Source: Chryseobacterium sp.
GTDB taxonomy: Bacteria; Bacteroidota; Bacteroidia; Flavobacteriales; Weeksellaceae
Length of the DNA: 64,000 nucleotides
Direction: 5' to 3'
NCBI RefSeq assembly: GCF_008014695.1
Contig: NZ_VOXE01000001.1
Span: 682,001 to 746,000, forward strand
Numbering within the stretch: position 1 is the stretch's first letter; each line of letters begins with the position of its first letter. Both the position numbers and the translations under genes were made by a program. This document shows, in pieces, positions 35,209 through 44,457 of the stretch. The notes under the pieces were generated by a model that was not told the origin of the DNA, made no database searches, and was given only the letters and a program-made list of their open reading frames with translations.

Positions 35209-36426
35209 TCAGGCGGGTGTTCTTTTTACTTTGTTCCTACGGCCCCACCAGACCAGAAATCCGGTCACCGGCAGGGAAGCGCAGGCGAGACTTACGATAA
35301 AGGCCAGGATTTTTCCCCATATCCCGAGGATGGCACCTACATGGATGTCATAGTTTGCAGCAACGTACTTCTGTCCAAAGTCTTTTGTTTGGTGAGGTCG
35401 GTTCTGCAGCATTTCGCCTGAATTCTCATCAAAAATAATCTGGTGGTTGATGTAGTAGGAATAATCCAGCTGTTTTACAAAAACCTCGTAGTTCGGATGT
35501 TCGTGATCATCGATATGCGGATGCCCGAAATCAATACTGTATGCAGATACGGTGGGATACAATTCCTCCACCTTTGCGGCAATTTTATCCAGGGTGCCGG
35601 CATTACGCATTTCTTTCGGGGCGGTGGTTTTGAAATGTGAATAATCAGGATAGGCCGTATTTCCGCCTGAAAAGAGGAAGTACATGAGCGACTGAATGAA
35701 GAGAAAAGAATAAAAGAGACCAGTTATGGCCGCGATAAGCGCGAGAAAAGACGCATAAAACCCCACAATGCTGTGAAGATCGTAGTTCTTACGGCGCCAG
35801 CTTTTTATGTTCTTCCAGTGAAACCAAAACCGCTGTTTACGGGCCTTTTTATTTTTGGGCCACCAGAGGATGATTCCGGAAATAAGCATAAAAAGGAAAA
35901 TGAATACCGGAATTCCAACGATGTATTTCCCCCACTCCGACTTCAGGAGGAAACTCCAGTGGATGAATTTCACAATATTGAAGAACCCGTTCTTTTCATC
36001 CTGTACCGAGAGTACTTTTCCGGTAAAGGGGTTTACATAAGCGGTTTTGTAGATGACGAACTCATCAAAGTAATTCCAGGCTTCGGGATTATTTTCGTAG
36101 TAATAAAATTTGTAGGTCTTGGATTTGTCCAACGGAATATCGACCCAGTGAAGCGGGAATGTTTCACCTGTCTGCTCATTCACTTTTTCTTCCAGAACCC
36201 TCAGGGGCAGCGTTTTTTTTGTTTCAATACCGGACTCGGCGTGAAAATGGTAATCTTTCCGAAGAAGGTTCTGCACTTCATCCTTAAAGACATAGAGTGC
36301 GCCCGTAATGCTGACGATGAATACAATGAGACCGATGCTGAGACCGAACCACAGGTGCAGTTTGCCGGCCCATGTCTTTATGAATGATTTTTTTGAAGTT
36401 CTGATATGGTGAAGTTTTTTTCTCAT
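35209..36426 (-). CDS. PepSY-associated transmembrane protein (siderophore-iron reductase type)
   Basis: 405 residues from MRKKLHHIRTSKKSFIKTWAGKLHLWFGL (ATG 36424-36426); the frame is open to 36465. Four hydrophobic helices, the first two flanking a PepSY region (VIFDENSGEMLQNRPHQTK and EEVNEQTGETFPLHWVDI). Conserved His residues occur in KLHLWFGLSIGL, FIHWSFLLKS and DLHSIVGFYASFLALIAAITGLFYSF. This is the PepSY_TM pattern of inner-membrane ferric-siderophore reductases (FoxB/FsrB-like). It lies 30 bases downstream of the TonB receptor gene on the same strand, forming an uptake-and-release pair. Confidence 0.85.
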   Translation of the reverse strand: MRKKLHHIRTSKKSFIKTWAGKLHLWFGLSIGLIVFIVSITGALYVFKDEVQNLLRKDYHFHAESGIETKKTLPLRVLEEKVNEQTGETFPLHWVDIPLDKSKTYKFYYYENNPEAWNYFDEFVIYKTAYVNPFTGKVLSVQDEKNGFFNIVKFIHWSFLLKSEWGKYIVGIPVFIFLFMLISGIILWWPKNKKARKQRFWFHWKNIKSWRRKNYDLHSIVGFYASFLALIAAITGLFYSFLFIQSLMYFLFSGGNTAYPDYSHFKTTAPKEMRNAGTLDKIAAKVEELYPTVSAYSIDFGHPHIDDHEHPNYEVFVKQLDYSYYINHQIIFDENSGEMLQNRPHQTKDFGQKYVAANYDIHVGAILGIWGKILAFIVSLACASLPVTGFLVWWGRRNKVKRTPA

Positions 36427-36495
36427 TTTGATGTGGAAAAACCGGAAGCAACGGTATGCCACCACTTCCGGAATATTAAAACTGATAGGAATGTT

Positions 36496-38634
36496 CTAAA
36501 AATTAAATCCCAATGAAAGGGACAGGGTCCGCAGTTTTTGCGGCGTTACCGTGCTCCAGCCGGAAAAATATTTTTTATTGGCAAGGTTGTCGAGTTTCAA
36601 GGCGATGCTATATTTTGCGGGGAAATATCCTACCATGGCGTTCATCACGGTATAGCTTGGCAGCGTAAACGTTCCGATGATATGGCGGTTAAGGGTTTTA
36701 TGCTCACTGGCGTAATTCAGGCCGAAACCTGCCGTCAAATCTTTCAGCATGCCTTGCTGCACTTTGTAGTTCGCCCAGAAATTGACGAGGGTCTCGGGGC
36801 CGGCTTCTTCGGGTCTTAAACCATTGTAGGTAACATCACCACTTACGAGTTCACTTTCATTGCGGCTGAAACCTGCAATTACATTCAGGCCTTCAACCGG
36901 AGTTCCGACCGCGCTGAATTCAAAACCCTTACTGAGTACTTTACCCCCCTGCAGCGCGCCATCGGTTCCTGGATTGGATACAATCTTATTCGTAACGGCA
37001 ATGTCGTAGTAACTGGCTGTAAGAGAAAGTTTATTAGCGATTAAGTTTGCCTTTGCCCCAACTTCCCACTGGTTGGCTCTTTCCGGATCATAAATGATAA
37101 GCTTTGTCTCAGACGAACCCGGTACCGTTACCTTTGAAGGCGACAGATACTGGAAACCATTCATGTAATTGGCAAATACAGACAATCTATTTAATATCGG
37201 CTGATACACGAGTCCCAATTTCGGGGAAAGTGAAGTCTGGTTCTCGATTTCTTCTTCAGCCCACTGGTTGGGTTTACCGCTGAAGTTGTCGACGCGGAGG
37301 CTCACCATAGCAGACAACTCAGGTAAAATATTGAGCACATTGGAGAAATAAGCACTTTTAATGTTGGTCTCTGCGGAAGCTTGCGGAACAGCAATTAAAG
37401 CACCTACCGCTAAGTCTGCAGCGGATTTTGTAAGAATTCCTGTATCGGTTTGGTTGACTAAAGACACCACTCCTAAGGTGGTCCAACCAGTATCGTTGGC
37501 AATGACTTTGGTAGTCAAATAATCGAGTCCTACCACAAGACGGTTTCTCATATTTGCTATCTTGAAGTCCCCAATGAAATTTTGCTGTATGCCAGACGCA
37601 AGCGTTTTGCTGTTGCTTTTAGAAAGAAAGCGGGTAAAACTGTCGCCGTTGGAATCGTCCCAGAGGTACTGGTAATAACCCATAGCTTTGCTGGAACTCG
37701 TTGAAACCTGTGTTTGGGAAGTCCACTGGGGAGAAAGCTTGTAAATCATCTGGGTCTGTATGCTGAAGCTGGGGTTGGTAGTTGTGAGTTCGCTGCTGGT
37801 GTACGATTTCTTATAATTTTCTTCAAATAGATCCATACTGTTAAATGAAAGCGGCAAGTATCTGCTTAAGAAAATCATTGGCGCATTTGCCGCCTCATTA
37901 TTCTTGAATTCTGTATTTACCAAAAAGGTCAGACGATCTGTAGCTGCATATTTAAGTGAGGGAGCAAGGAAAAAAGATAAGTTCGAGCCCCGGTCCTGGA
38001 ATGAATTTTCAGAGTGAAGAGCAGTGTTGAGCCGTAGCGAAAGTTGAGCAGATGCGGGGGCATTCACATCGAGTGTGAATCTGTGCAAATCATTTGTGCC
38101 GGTGATATAATTTACTTCACCACCAAAATGATCGTAGGGTTTTTTGGTTTGGATGTTCACCAATCCGCCGTAGGATACCAGGGAGCCGCCATAAAGTGTT
38201 CCTGCGGGACCCTTGATCACATCAATATTTTCAATATTTGCAGGATCGAGTCCGCCGTTGTTAAAACTCGCCATACCGTTCACCAGCCGCGACTGGGTAG
38301 AAAAACCGCGCATGGTGTAGTATTCTGCACCGTCGCCGCCCCGGGAGGTACTTTCCCAAAGACGGGTGATTCCGGTGGCATTTGTCAGCACACTTTTAAA
38401 ATTCGTGGAGACCTGGTCTTTCAGGATTGCCTTGGGAATACTGTTGTACACCTGAGGGTTTTCGATGTCTTTCAGCGGTAATTTGGAGACCGCGAATGCA
38501 TTCTCATTCTTGTATTTCTTTGTCTGATTGATAATCACCTCGGTGATGTCCTCCGCTTTAAGGGTGTCAGTTTTTTGGGCCAGCACATTGGCAGCCGTCA
38601 TTAACAGGGCAATGGGTACTACAATTTTCTTCAT
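36496..38634 (-). CDS. TonB-dependent siderophore receptor
   Basis: 712 residues from MKKIVVPIALLMTAANVLAQ (ATG 38632-38634); 11 extra upstream codons in frame are not needed. Signal peptide, then a plug domain (PKAILKDQVSTNFKSVLTNATGITRLW, TMRGFSTQSRLVNGMASFNNGGLDPANIENIDVIKGPAGTLYGG) and a 22-strand barrel ending LSLSLGFNF. The plug lacks the CarboxypepD_reg extension common in SusC-like proteins, matching FhuA/FpvA-like ferric siderophore receptors. It takes ferric siderophore across the outer membrane with TonB energy. PepSY reductase follows; IR repeat blocks flank the pair. Confidence 0.92.
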   Translation of the reverse strand: MKKIVVPIALLMTAANVLAQKTDTLKAEDITEVIINQTKKYKNENAFAVSKLPLKDIENPQVYNSIPKAILKDQVSTNFKSVLTNATGITRLWESTSRGGDGAEYYTMRGFSTQSRLVNGMASFNNGGLDPANIENIDVIKGPAGTLYGGSLVSYGGLVNIQTKKPYDHFGGEVNYITGTNDLHRFTLDVNAPASAQLSLRLNTALHSENSFQDRGSNLSFFLAPSLKYAATDRLTFLVNTEFKNNEAANAPMIFLSRYLPLSFNSMDLFEENYKKSYTSSELTTTNPSFSIQTQMIYKLSPQWTSQTQVSTSSSKAMGYYQYLWDDSNGDSFTRFLSKSNSKTLASGIQQNFIGDFKIANMRNRLVVGLDYLTTKVIANDTGWTTLGVVSLVNQTDTGILTKSAADLAVGALIAVPQASAETNIKSAYFSNVLNILPELSAMVSLRVDNFSGKPNQWAEEEIENQTSLSPKLGLVYQPILNRLSVFANYMNGFQYLSPSKVTVPGSSETKLIIYDPERANQWEVGAKANLIANKLSLTASYYDIAVTNKIVSNPGTDGALQGGKVLSKGFEFSAVGTPVEGLNVIAGFSRNESELVSGDVTYNGLRPEEAGPETLVNFWANYKVQQGMLKDLTAGFGLNYASEHKTLNRHIIGTFTLPSYTVMNAMVGYFPAKYSIALKLDNLANKKYFSGWSTVTPQKLRTLSLSLGFNF

Positions 38635-38664
38635 GGTTATTTGGAATGGTTTTAAATAAGAATG

Positions 38665-38710
38665 CAAATGTAAATATTATTTTTTATTATTTTTATTGAT
38701 TCTAAATAAA
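38665..38710 (-). promoter_or_regulatory. Promoter and possible Fur-like operator of receptor gene
   Basis: The minus strand reads TACATTTG at 38665-38672 (plus CAAATGTA), a -7 element. Upstream, TTTATT (38692-38697) and AATAAA (38705-38710) form an inverted repeat around GATTCTA, where an iron regulator such as Fur could bind. The second part is inference. Confidence 0.35.
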
Positions 38711-38789
38711 ATTAGCATTTATGACATAAAAAATCTTTGGGATTATTGATTTGTGTTATTCCTTGAGAAGGATTAACATCAAAAAAGGG

Positions 38790-39045
38790 TGGAAAATTTC
38801 ATCGGTTTTGGCCCCAGCTCTGAAGGGTGACCGATGGAATTTTTAAGGTGGTTCAGGAAAAATACGTAGACCTGCCTGTGTGGTAGAAAATTTTCCAGCT
38901 GGCTCCCTTCCGGGCCGGGCACTCCAGGTGGAAAATTTTTCAGCGGCTTTGTCCAACCCTGCCGGTCAGAATCAGTATACAAGGCTGGCGGGTGGAAAAT
39001 TTCATCGGCTTTGGCCCCGACCCTGAAGGGTGACCGATGGAATTT
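38790..39045. repeat. Composite repeat block 2 (IR copies E and F)
   Basis: IR copies E (38790-38845) and F (38995-39045) joined by a spacer. Together with its spacer this matches block-1 unit 34676-34930 at high identity in the same orientation, including AACCCTGCCGGTCAGAATC and GTATACAAGGCTGGCGGGTGG. No independent gene is present; the region upstream of the next gene (39046-39143) contains only its promoter. Confidence 0.85.
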
Positions 39046-39143
39046 CATATGCCCCACGCTGCATAAACATACTGATGTTCTGAAAATAATATTTGCAGTT
39101 TTAGTAAATTGTATTTATTTTTACGTTACAATAAACCTGATTT

Positions 39144-42023
39144 ATGAAAAAAATCTACCAAAATCAAACTAAAACAGAAAATTGGCCTTTTGTGTTTAAA
39201 AGTCTCTTTTTTATGTTTTTACTGGGTTTCTCAGGGTCATCTCTGAAAGCTCAGGTGAGTCTGTATTCCTTTTCCAGTTCTATGGGAACCTATACGGAAA
39301 TTACCGGAGGAACGGTGCTTGCCACTGCGACCGGAAACACATCTGCAACCAGCCTTGATGCCGGAATTTATGCGTTTACCCCTTCTTTCACTTTTTTCTT
39401 CAACGGTGCTCCGGTGACGAATATCAGTGTTAATACGAACGGCTTTCTGACCTTCGGAGCCGTCGAGTCCACCCCCACTACTGCTACTCCGATATCCGGC
39501 AGTATTGCCTACGACGGAGCCGTATCTGCTTTCAGCAGAAATACCAATGCGGTCTTCGATATTGCAGGAAGAACCGGTGAGATCCGATGGGAAACCGTAG
39601 GCACCGCTCCGAACCGGGAAATGGTCATTCAATGGAAGAATTTCCGGCCCTCACAAAGTACTTCTGTTACGGAGGTGTATGTACTTTCATACCAAATACG
39701 GCTTAAAGAAACCAGCAATGCCATTTCGGTAGTATATGCGGGCGGGACCTATCTTGCAGGATCTGCAGCCATCACTTTTACCCTCCAGAACGGACTTCGA
39801 GGTGCCACCAATGCAGACTTCAACAATCGGATGAATGCCACCAGTGTGAAATATATGGAGAGCACAGCCGGTACGGCCAACTCCAGTACCCAGAATTTTA
39901 ATACCGTCAATGATCCGCCGGGAATGCCGGCTGCCGGTTTTACATACACCTGGCTTCCGCCCACGTGTCTGGCCCCAACCGCGGTGAATGTCAATCCTGT
40001 CACCGCTACAACCGCTACTGTCAACTGGACTGCTTCATCGACCCCTGCCAGCAGCGGATACGATGTTTATTTCAGCACTGTCAACACTGCACCTACCGGC
40101 AGTACTGTTCTGGATGCTTCCAATTCAGTAAGTGTTCCTTCAGCCGCAGTTTCTGCACTCATCCCCGGCCTTGCTCCTGGCACCAACTATTTTGTGTGGG
40201 TGAGATCGAAATGCTCTGCGTTAGACCAAAGCGCATGGACCGCTGTTTCGGTACCATTTACTACCCCATGTATTGCGGTAAGTTCACTGTTTGAAAATTT
40301 CGACAGTTATGCAACGGGAAGCATTGTACCCAACTGTTGGGCCAGAATCGTACCTGCTACCACTCCGGGCACGCAAACCATCTCCTCCACTTCCCCGTTT
40401 TCAGGAACACGAAACCTCGTTCAGACCACCACTGCTGCCCAAACACCCCTTGTTGTTGTGCTGTCTGAATTCAGCAATATCAATGCAGGCACCCACTGGC
40501 TCCGTATGAAAGTGAGGGTGAGTTCATTACCGGGAACGCTTGACGTGGGATATGTTACCAATGCTGCAGATGCCAGTACATTTGTGAGTCTGCAGACTCT
40601 GAATATTACCAATACCGCTTACAGCCCATGGACCGACTATATGGTGACTGTGCCGACCAGCGTTCCTGCGGGTGCAAGACTTGCCACCAGAACTCCGTCA
40701 GACGGAAAATCCTATTATTATGATGATGTTTACTGGGAACAGATTCCCAGCTGTATGGTCCCAACCAGCGTAACGGTGACCGCTCAGGCAGCTACGAGCG
40801 CCCAGATTTCGTGGACACCCCCTTCTTCTGTTCCTGCCCAGGGCTATGATGTATATTACAGTACGTCGAATGTTGCACCTGTTTCTACAACGGTACCTCA
40901 GCTGACTCAGGTTAACTCCCCAACCACGATCACCAATCTTCAGCCCGTAACGCAATATTATGTGTGGGTTCGGTCCCGATGTTCGTCAACGGATCAAAGC
41001 GCATGGACCCCGGCAGCGGTATACGTGTTCAGCACCTGTGCTCCACCCGCTATAACCAGTACCACTCCCGCTACGGTTTGTCCGAACAATACCGCTACAC
41101 TCAGCGCCACGGCCGACTCGGGAGCAACCATCCACTGGTATGACGGAGGAGGTGCAGAAGTGGGTACCGGACCTTCGTATACCACCCCGACCCTTACTAC
41201 TACCACCACTTATTATGCGACCGCCTCTGTCGGTACGGGCAATATACCGGTGGGGAAAACCACTTTTGAACCGTCGCCGACCAGCGGTTCCGGAGTCACC
41301 AATTTCGGGCTGGTCTTTGATGTGCTGAGTCCTTTCACTTTAAGCAGTGTAACGATTTACCCGATCAGTTCTACCAGTGCATCAGGAACTGTAACCATTG
41401 ATGTGATTGACGGGAACAACAATATCCTGCATACCGTTACGGTAAATACCACCGGTGCACCCATCGCCAGTGCCGTAGCACAGGTGGTTAATTTAGGATT
41501 CACCATGCTTCCGGGAACGAACTATAAAATAAGACCGAGAGGTTTTACCGGAATCAGCGGACTGGCCTTTGACCCCAGCGCCAATGCACCCGGCGGAAGC
41601 TACAATTATCCGTTTACGGTACCCGGCGTGGTGTCCATCAATACCAGTACCCTGAGTACAGCACCAGCCAATACTGCGCGTAACGATCTGTACTACTATT
41701 TCTATGACTGGAAGATCTCCACAAAATGTGAGTCTGCATCCCAACCTGTTGTAGCGACCGTTGACAGCGCGTGTCTTTCCACTTCAGAAACCGGGAAAGA
41801 GAAACTGCAGATCTATCCGAATCCGTTTACCGACATCATTACTATTTCTGATGTCCGTGATCTCAAATCAATAACCGTTCTGGACATGACCGGCCGTGTT
41901 GTGAAAACCATTCTGAAACCGGCATCCAAAATCAATCTGTCTGAACTGAAGACCGGCATATATCTGCTGAATTTAACCGATCAGAACGGGTCTACACAGG
42001 TCATTAAAGTGATGAAGAAATAG
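39144..42023 (+). CDS. Large T9SS-secreted fibronectin type III protein
   Basis: 959 residues. A long N-terminus (MKKIYQNQTKTENWPFVFK) precedes a signal peptide (SLFFMFLLGFSGSSLKAQ). Then come a beta-rich domain (about 40-280), two FN3 domains starting CLAPTAVNVNPVTATTATVNW and CMVPTSVTVTAQAATSAQISW, interposed with a jelly-roll-like carbohydrate-binding region (about 385-520), an Ig-like segment (CAPPAITSTTPATVCPNNTATLSATADSGATIHWYDGG), and a type A T9SS C-terminal domain (LQIYPNPFTDIITISDVRDLKSITVLDMTGRVVKTI). Surface adhesin or secreted multi-domain protein; ligand unknown. A terminator follows (42046-42067). Confidence 0.85.
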   Translation: MKKIYQNQTKTENWPFVFKSLFFMFLLGFSGSSLKAQVSLYSFSSSMGTYTEITGGTVLATATGNTSATSLDAGIYAFTPSFTFFFNGAPVTNISVNTNGFLTFGAVESTPTTATPISGSIAYDGAVSAFSRNTNAVFDIAGRTGEIRWETVGTAPNREMVIQWKNFRPSQSTSVTEVYVLSYQIRLKETSNAISVVYAGGTYLAGSAAITFTLQNGLRGATNADFNNRMNATSVKYMESTAGTANSSTQNFNTVNDPPGMPAAGFTYTWLPPTCLAPTAVNVNPVTATTATVNWTASSTPASSGYDVYFSTVNTAPTGSTVLDASNSVSVPSAAVSALIPGLAPGTNYFVWVRSKCSALDQSAWTAVSVPFTTPCIAVSSLFENFDSYATGSIVPNCWARIVPATTPGTQTISSTSPFSGTRNLVQTTTAAQTPLVVVLSEFSNINAGTHWLRMKVRVSSLPGTLDVGYVTNAADASTFVSLQTLNITNTAYSPWTDYMVTVPTSVPAGARLATRTPSDGKSYYYDDVYWEQIPSCMVPTSVTVTAQAATSAQISWTPPSSVPAQGYDVYYSTSNVAPVSTTVPQLTQVNSPTTITNLQPVTQYYVWVRSRCSSTDQSAWTPAAVYVFSTCAPPAITSTTPATVCPNNTATLSATADSGATIHWYDGGGAEVGTGPSYTTPTLTTTTTYYATASVGTGNIPVGKTTFEPSPTSGSGVTNFGLVFDVLSPFTLSSVTIYPISSTSASGTVTIDVIDGNNNILHTVTVNTTGAPIASAVAQVVNLGFTMLPGTNYKIRPRGFTGISGLAFDPSANAPGGSYNYPFTVPGVVSINTSTLSTAPANTARNDLYYYFYDWKISTKCESASQPVVATVDSACLSTSETGKEKLQIYPNPFTDIITISDVRDLKSITVLDMTGRVVKTILKPASKINLSELKTGIYLLNLTDQNGSTQVIKVMKK

Positions 42024-42045
42024 ATCCTCTCGTCACCCCATAAAG

Positions 42046-42073
42046 AAGACAGCTGCAAGGCTGTCTTTTTTAT
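42046..42073 (+). terminator. Terminator of T9SS FN3 gene
   Basis: AAGACAGC (42046-42053) and GCTGTCTT (42060-42067), followed by TTTTTATT. Confidence 0.82.
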
Positions 42074-42270
42074 TGTCCCCTGATGGTGGATTTTGGATTA
42101 CGGATTCTGAATTATGGATTTTACCCTCTCATTGTACCGGTTTTCAACATTTATTCTTCATATTATGAATCCATTATAGGCTGATGCTCCCAGGTGATCA
42201 GTCAACCAGTATGTGTATCGTAATGCACTGACCACCAGATAAAAATTATAGAATCATAGCAAATAATTCG
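42074..42270. other. Intergenic region without gene
   Basis: About 200 bases, AT-rich with GGATTTTGGATTACGGATTCTGAATTATGG-like short repetitions (GGATT units). Nothing gene-like was seen. Confidence 0.4.
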
Positions 42271-42278
42271 TATATTTG
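42271..42278 (+). promoter_or_regulatory. Candidate -7 element (TATATTTG)
   Basis: Fits TAnnTTTG, about 48 bases before the SnoaL-like start codon. Confidence 0.35.
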
Positions 42279-42326
42279 ATTTATCTGCAATGCGATGAGC
42301 AATTAGCAATAATTAACTTAAATTGT

Positions 42327-42695
42327 ATGTCTGAGAATAAACAAACCGTCGAAAAATACATTCAGGGTTTCAGAGAAAGCGACCATGAAGCAATACTTTC
42401 CTGTCTGACGGATGATGTCGTTTGGGAAATGCCGGGAATTTACAGACATACCGGAAAAGAAGAATTCGATCAGGAAATTGAAAACGAAAACTTTGTCGGA
42501 AGTCCAACAATACAGATCTACAGATTGGTTGAAGAGCAAAACGTGGTCATTGCTGAGGGTGCTGTTCAGGGCGTGATGAAAAACGGAAATCAACTGGACG
42601 CAGTATTCTGTGATGTATTTGTATTGGAGGATCATAAAATCAAACACCTCACATCGTATCTGATGTCCAAAAATTCGTCTTTAAATTTTGGATAA
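42327..42695 (+). CDS. SnoaL/NTF2-like protein
   Basis: 122 residues from MSENKQTVEKYIQGFRESDHEAILSCLTDDVVWEMPGIYRHTGKEEFD (ATG 42327); an earlier ATG (42276) would overlap promoter-like sequence. The layout helix - acidic 'L-T-D-D-V-x-W-x-x-P' strand - sheet is that of the SnoaL/NTF2-like fold, used by many small enzymes and binding proteins. No catalytic residues can be assigned. It stands before a secreted esterase gene on the same strand with a 70-base gap. Confidence 0.75.
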   Translation: MSENKQTVEKYIQGFRESDHEAILSCLTDDVVWEMPGIYRHTGKEEFDQEIENENFVGSPTIQIYRLVEEQNVVIAEGAVQGVMKNGNQLDAVFCDVFVLEDHKIKHLTSYLMSKNSSLNFG

Positions 42696-42768
42696 GGGCA
42701 CAATAGCAGCTGCTAAAGCCTAGTCAGTCCTAAAAAGTACTGTAAAATCAGTTTAAATATCATGTACA

Positions 42769-43737
42769 ATGAACCGGCACAGCATCCCATTATTATTTTC
42801 TTTAGCCCTTCTGGGTCTCCACTCCTGCGAGAAAAAACAGGAAAGACCGGAAAGCCGGGCCGAGACCCGAAAGGCTCAGGCTCCAATCACCATTCCGGTA
42901 TGGCCCAACTCCATTCCTGATTCCGGACTCATCAAAGGAACCGAAACCTACCATGACGGCATGGTCAGGAATGTCTCCACCCCAACGATGACCATCTATT
43001 CACCCACGGGAAAGAATACCGGAGCGGCCGTCATTGTTTTTCCGGGCGGCGGATACACCAAGCTGGCCATTGACCTGGAAGGAAATGAAATCTGCAAATG
43101 GCTGGCCTCTATCGGGATCACCGGCATCCTGCTGAAATACCGCGTTCCCGGTTCCGGACCGCACTATGATGAAAAATGCGACTGCGAAAAAGACCCGGTC
43201 AAACCGCTTGCCCTGCAGGATGCGCAAAGAACCCTTGGCGTGATCCGCGCGCGTGCAAAAGAATGGAATATTGACCCTGAGAAGATCGGTGTCATGGGCT
43301 TTTCCGCTGGCGGACATCTGGTGGCGGACCTCAGCACCCACTACAGAAAAAGGGCGTACGCAGCGACCGATGATCTTGATAACATCAGCTGCAAACCCAA
43401 TTTCGGCATCGTGTTCTATCCGGGGCATATGACCTTCCACACGACTAAACCATACGAACTCAATACTGACCTTCCTGTGGACCGGGAAACCCCGCCCACC
43501 TTTATTCTGCAGGCCGGAAATGATCCGATCGACCCTATTGAAAATTCGCTGGTGTATTATATGGCCCTGCAGAAAGCAGGCGTTCCGGCGGAATACCATG
43601 TTTATGCGGAGGGCGGGCACGCTTTCGGCCTCAACGAATCTGCGATGAAGGTTAAGGACTGGCAAAAACTGCCGATCGCCGGCTGGGAAAACCTTGTGGA
43701 ACGGTGGCTGAAAACCATTAAAATGACTTCCCAATAA
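42769..43737 (+). CDS. Alpha/beta-hydrolase lipoprotein (acetyl xylan esterase/BD-FAE-like)
   Basis: 322 residues. Lipoprotein signal with lipobox LHSC (Cys20). Alpha/beta-hydrolase core: oxyanion region VFPGGGYTKLAIDLEGNE, nucleophile elbow GFSAGGHLVADL, acid in QAGNDPIDPIENSL and His in YAEGGHAFGL. This is the pattern of periplasmic or surface carbohydrate esterases (bifunctional feruloyl/acetyl esterases) of Bacteroidota, so it may deacylate plant or microbial polysaccharides. It is likely surface- or periplasm-anchored. It is separated from the SRPBCC gene by 120 bases. Confidence 0.83.
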   Translation: MNRHSIPLLFSLALLGLHSCEKKQERPESRAETRKAQAPITIPVWPNSIPDSGLIKGTETYHDGMVRNVSTPTMTIYSPTGKNTGAAVIVFPGGGYTKLAIDLEGNEICKWLASIGITGILLKYRVPGSGPHYDEKCDCEKDPVKPLALQDAQRTLGVIRARAKEWNIDPEKIGVMGFSAGGHLVADLSTHYRKRAYAATDDLDNISCKPNFGIVFYPGHMTFHTTKPYELNTDLPVDRETPPTFILQAGNDPIDPIENSLVYYMALQKAGVPAEYHVYAEGGHAFGLNESAMKVKDWQKLPIAGWENLVERWLKTIKMTSQ

Positions 43738-43856
43738 ATTCTAAAATAAGGATGCCGGAACTTTTTGAAGTTTATTCTCGTGGTCTTTTTGTTATCTTTA
43801 CCCACCCCTGTTACCACCGGCGAAAATACATCAAGGCTTAGGCTAATTCTGCATCC

Positions 43857-44324
43857 ATGCGAGAGATCAATTTAAAAACCTTCATCAATGCCCCGGCCCA
43901 GCAATGTTTTGACCTGGCCCGTAATATCGAATTTCACCAATTATCGACTCAAAAAACCAAAGAAGTGGCAGTGGGCGGAAAAACGGAAGGCTGGGCGGAT
44001 CTACATGATGAGATCACGTGGGAAGCGGATCATTTTATGATCAGACAGCAGCTGTCTGTGAAGATCACTGCATTTGAAGCACCTTTTTTTTTCGAAGACC
44101 AAATGACGAAAGGGGCTTTTAAAAGCATGCGGCACGAGCACCATTTTGTGATGGTGGGTGAAGAACAGACTGAGATGGAAGACCGGTTTTATTATGAAGT
44201 TCCGTTCGGTTTTATCGGGAAAATATTCGATATGCTTATTTTAAAAAAACACATGCAGAAGCTTTTGGAGGAACGAAACAGAATGCTGAAGGAAATAGCC
44301 GAAAACGGCAGCGCTGTGGGCTAA
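43857..44324 (+). CDS. SRPBCC (START-like) family protein
   Basis: 155 residues: REINLKTFINAPAQQCFDLARNIEFHQLSTQKTKEVAVGGKTEGWADLHDEITWEADHF and the C-terminal FYYEVPFGFIGKIFDMLILKKHMQKLLEERN helix. This is the START/Bet v1 cavity fold found in polyketide cyclase-like and cell-division-inhibitor-like SRPBCC proteins. Soluble, with a C-terminal membrane-hugging helix pattern common in the SulA-like branch. Ligand unknown. Confidence 0.75.
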   Translation: MREINLKTFINAPAQQCFDLARNIEFHQLSTQKTKEVAVGGKTEGWADLHDEITWEADHFMIRQQLSVKITAFEAPFFFEDQMTKGAFKSMRHEHHFVMVGEEQTEMEDRFYYEVPFGFIGKIFDMLILKKHMQKLLEERNRMLKEIAENGSAVG

Positions 44325-44457
44325 AGCGGAAGGTACGGGACCGGATTTCCTCATCACTTTATCCGGAACCATTCATGGACCCGTTAGCGGTATGGGCCAT
44401 ATCTTATTACTGATCACCGGTAGCTTTATGACAGTCGCCGATTTAAAAAACAGGCTT

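Noticed and set aside
38779-39057. 92-residue ORF on the minus strand
   Set aside because: Lies entirely in repeat block 2; same sequence occurs in block 1, so it is repeat translation, not a gene.
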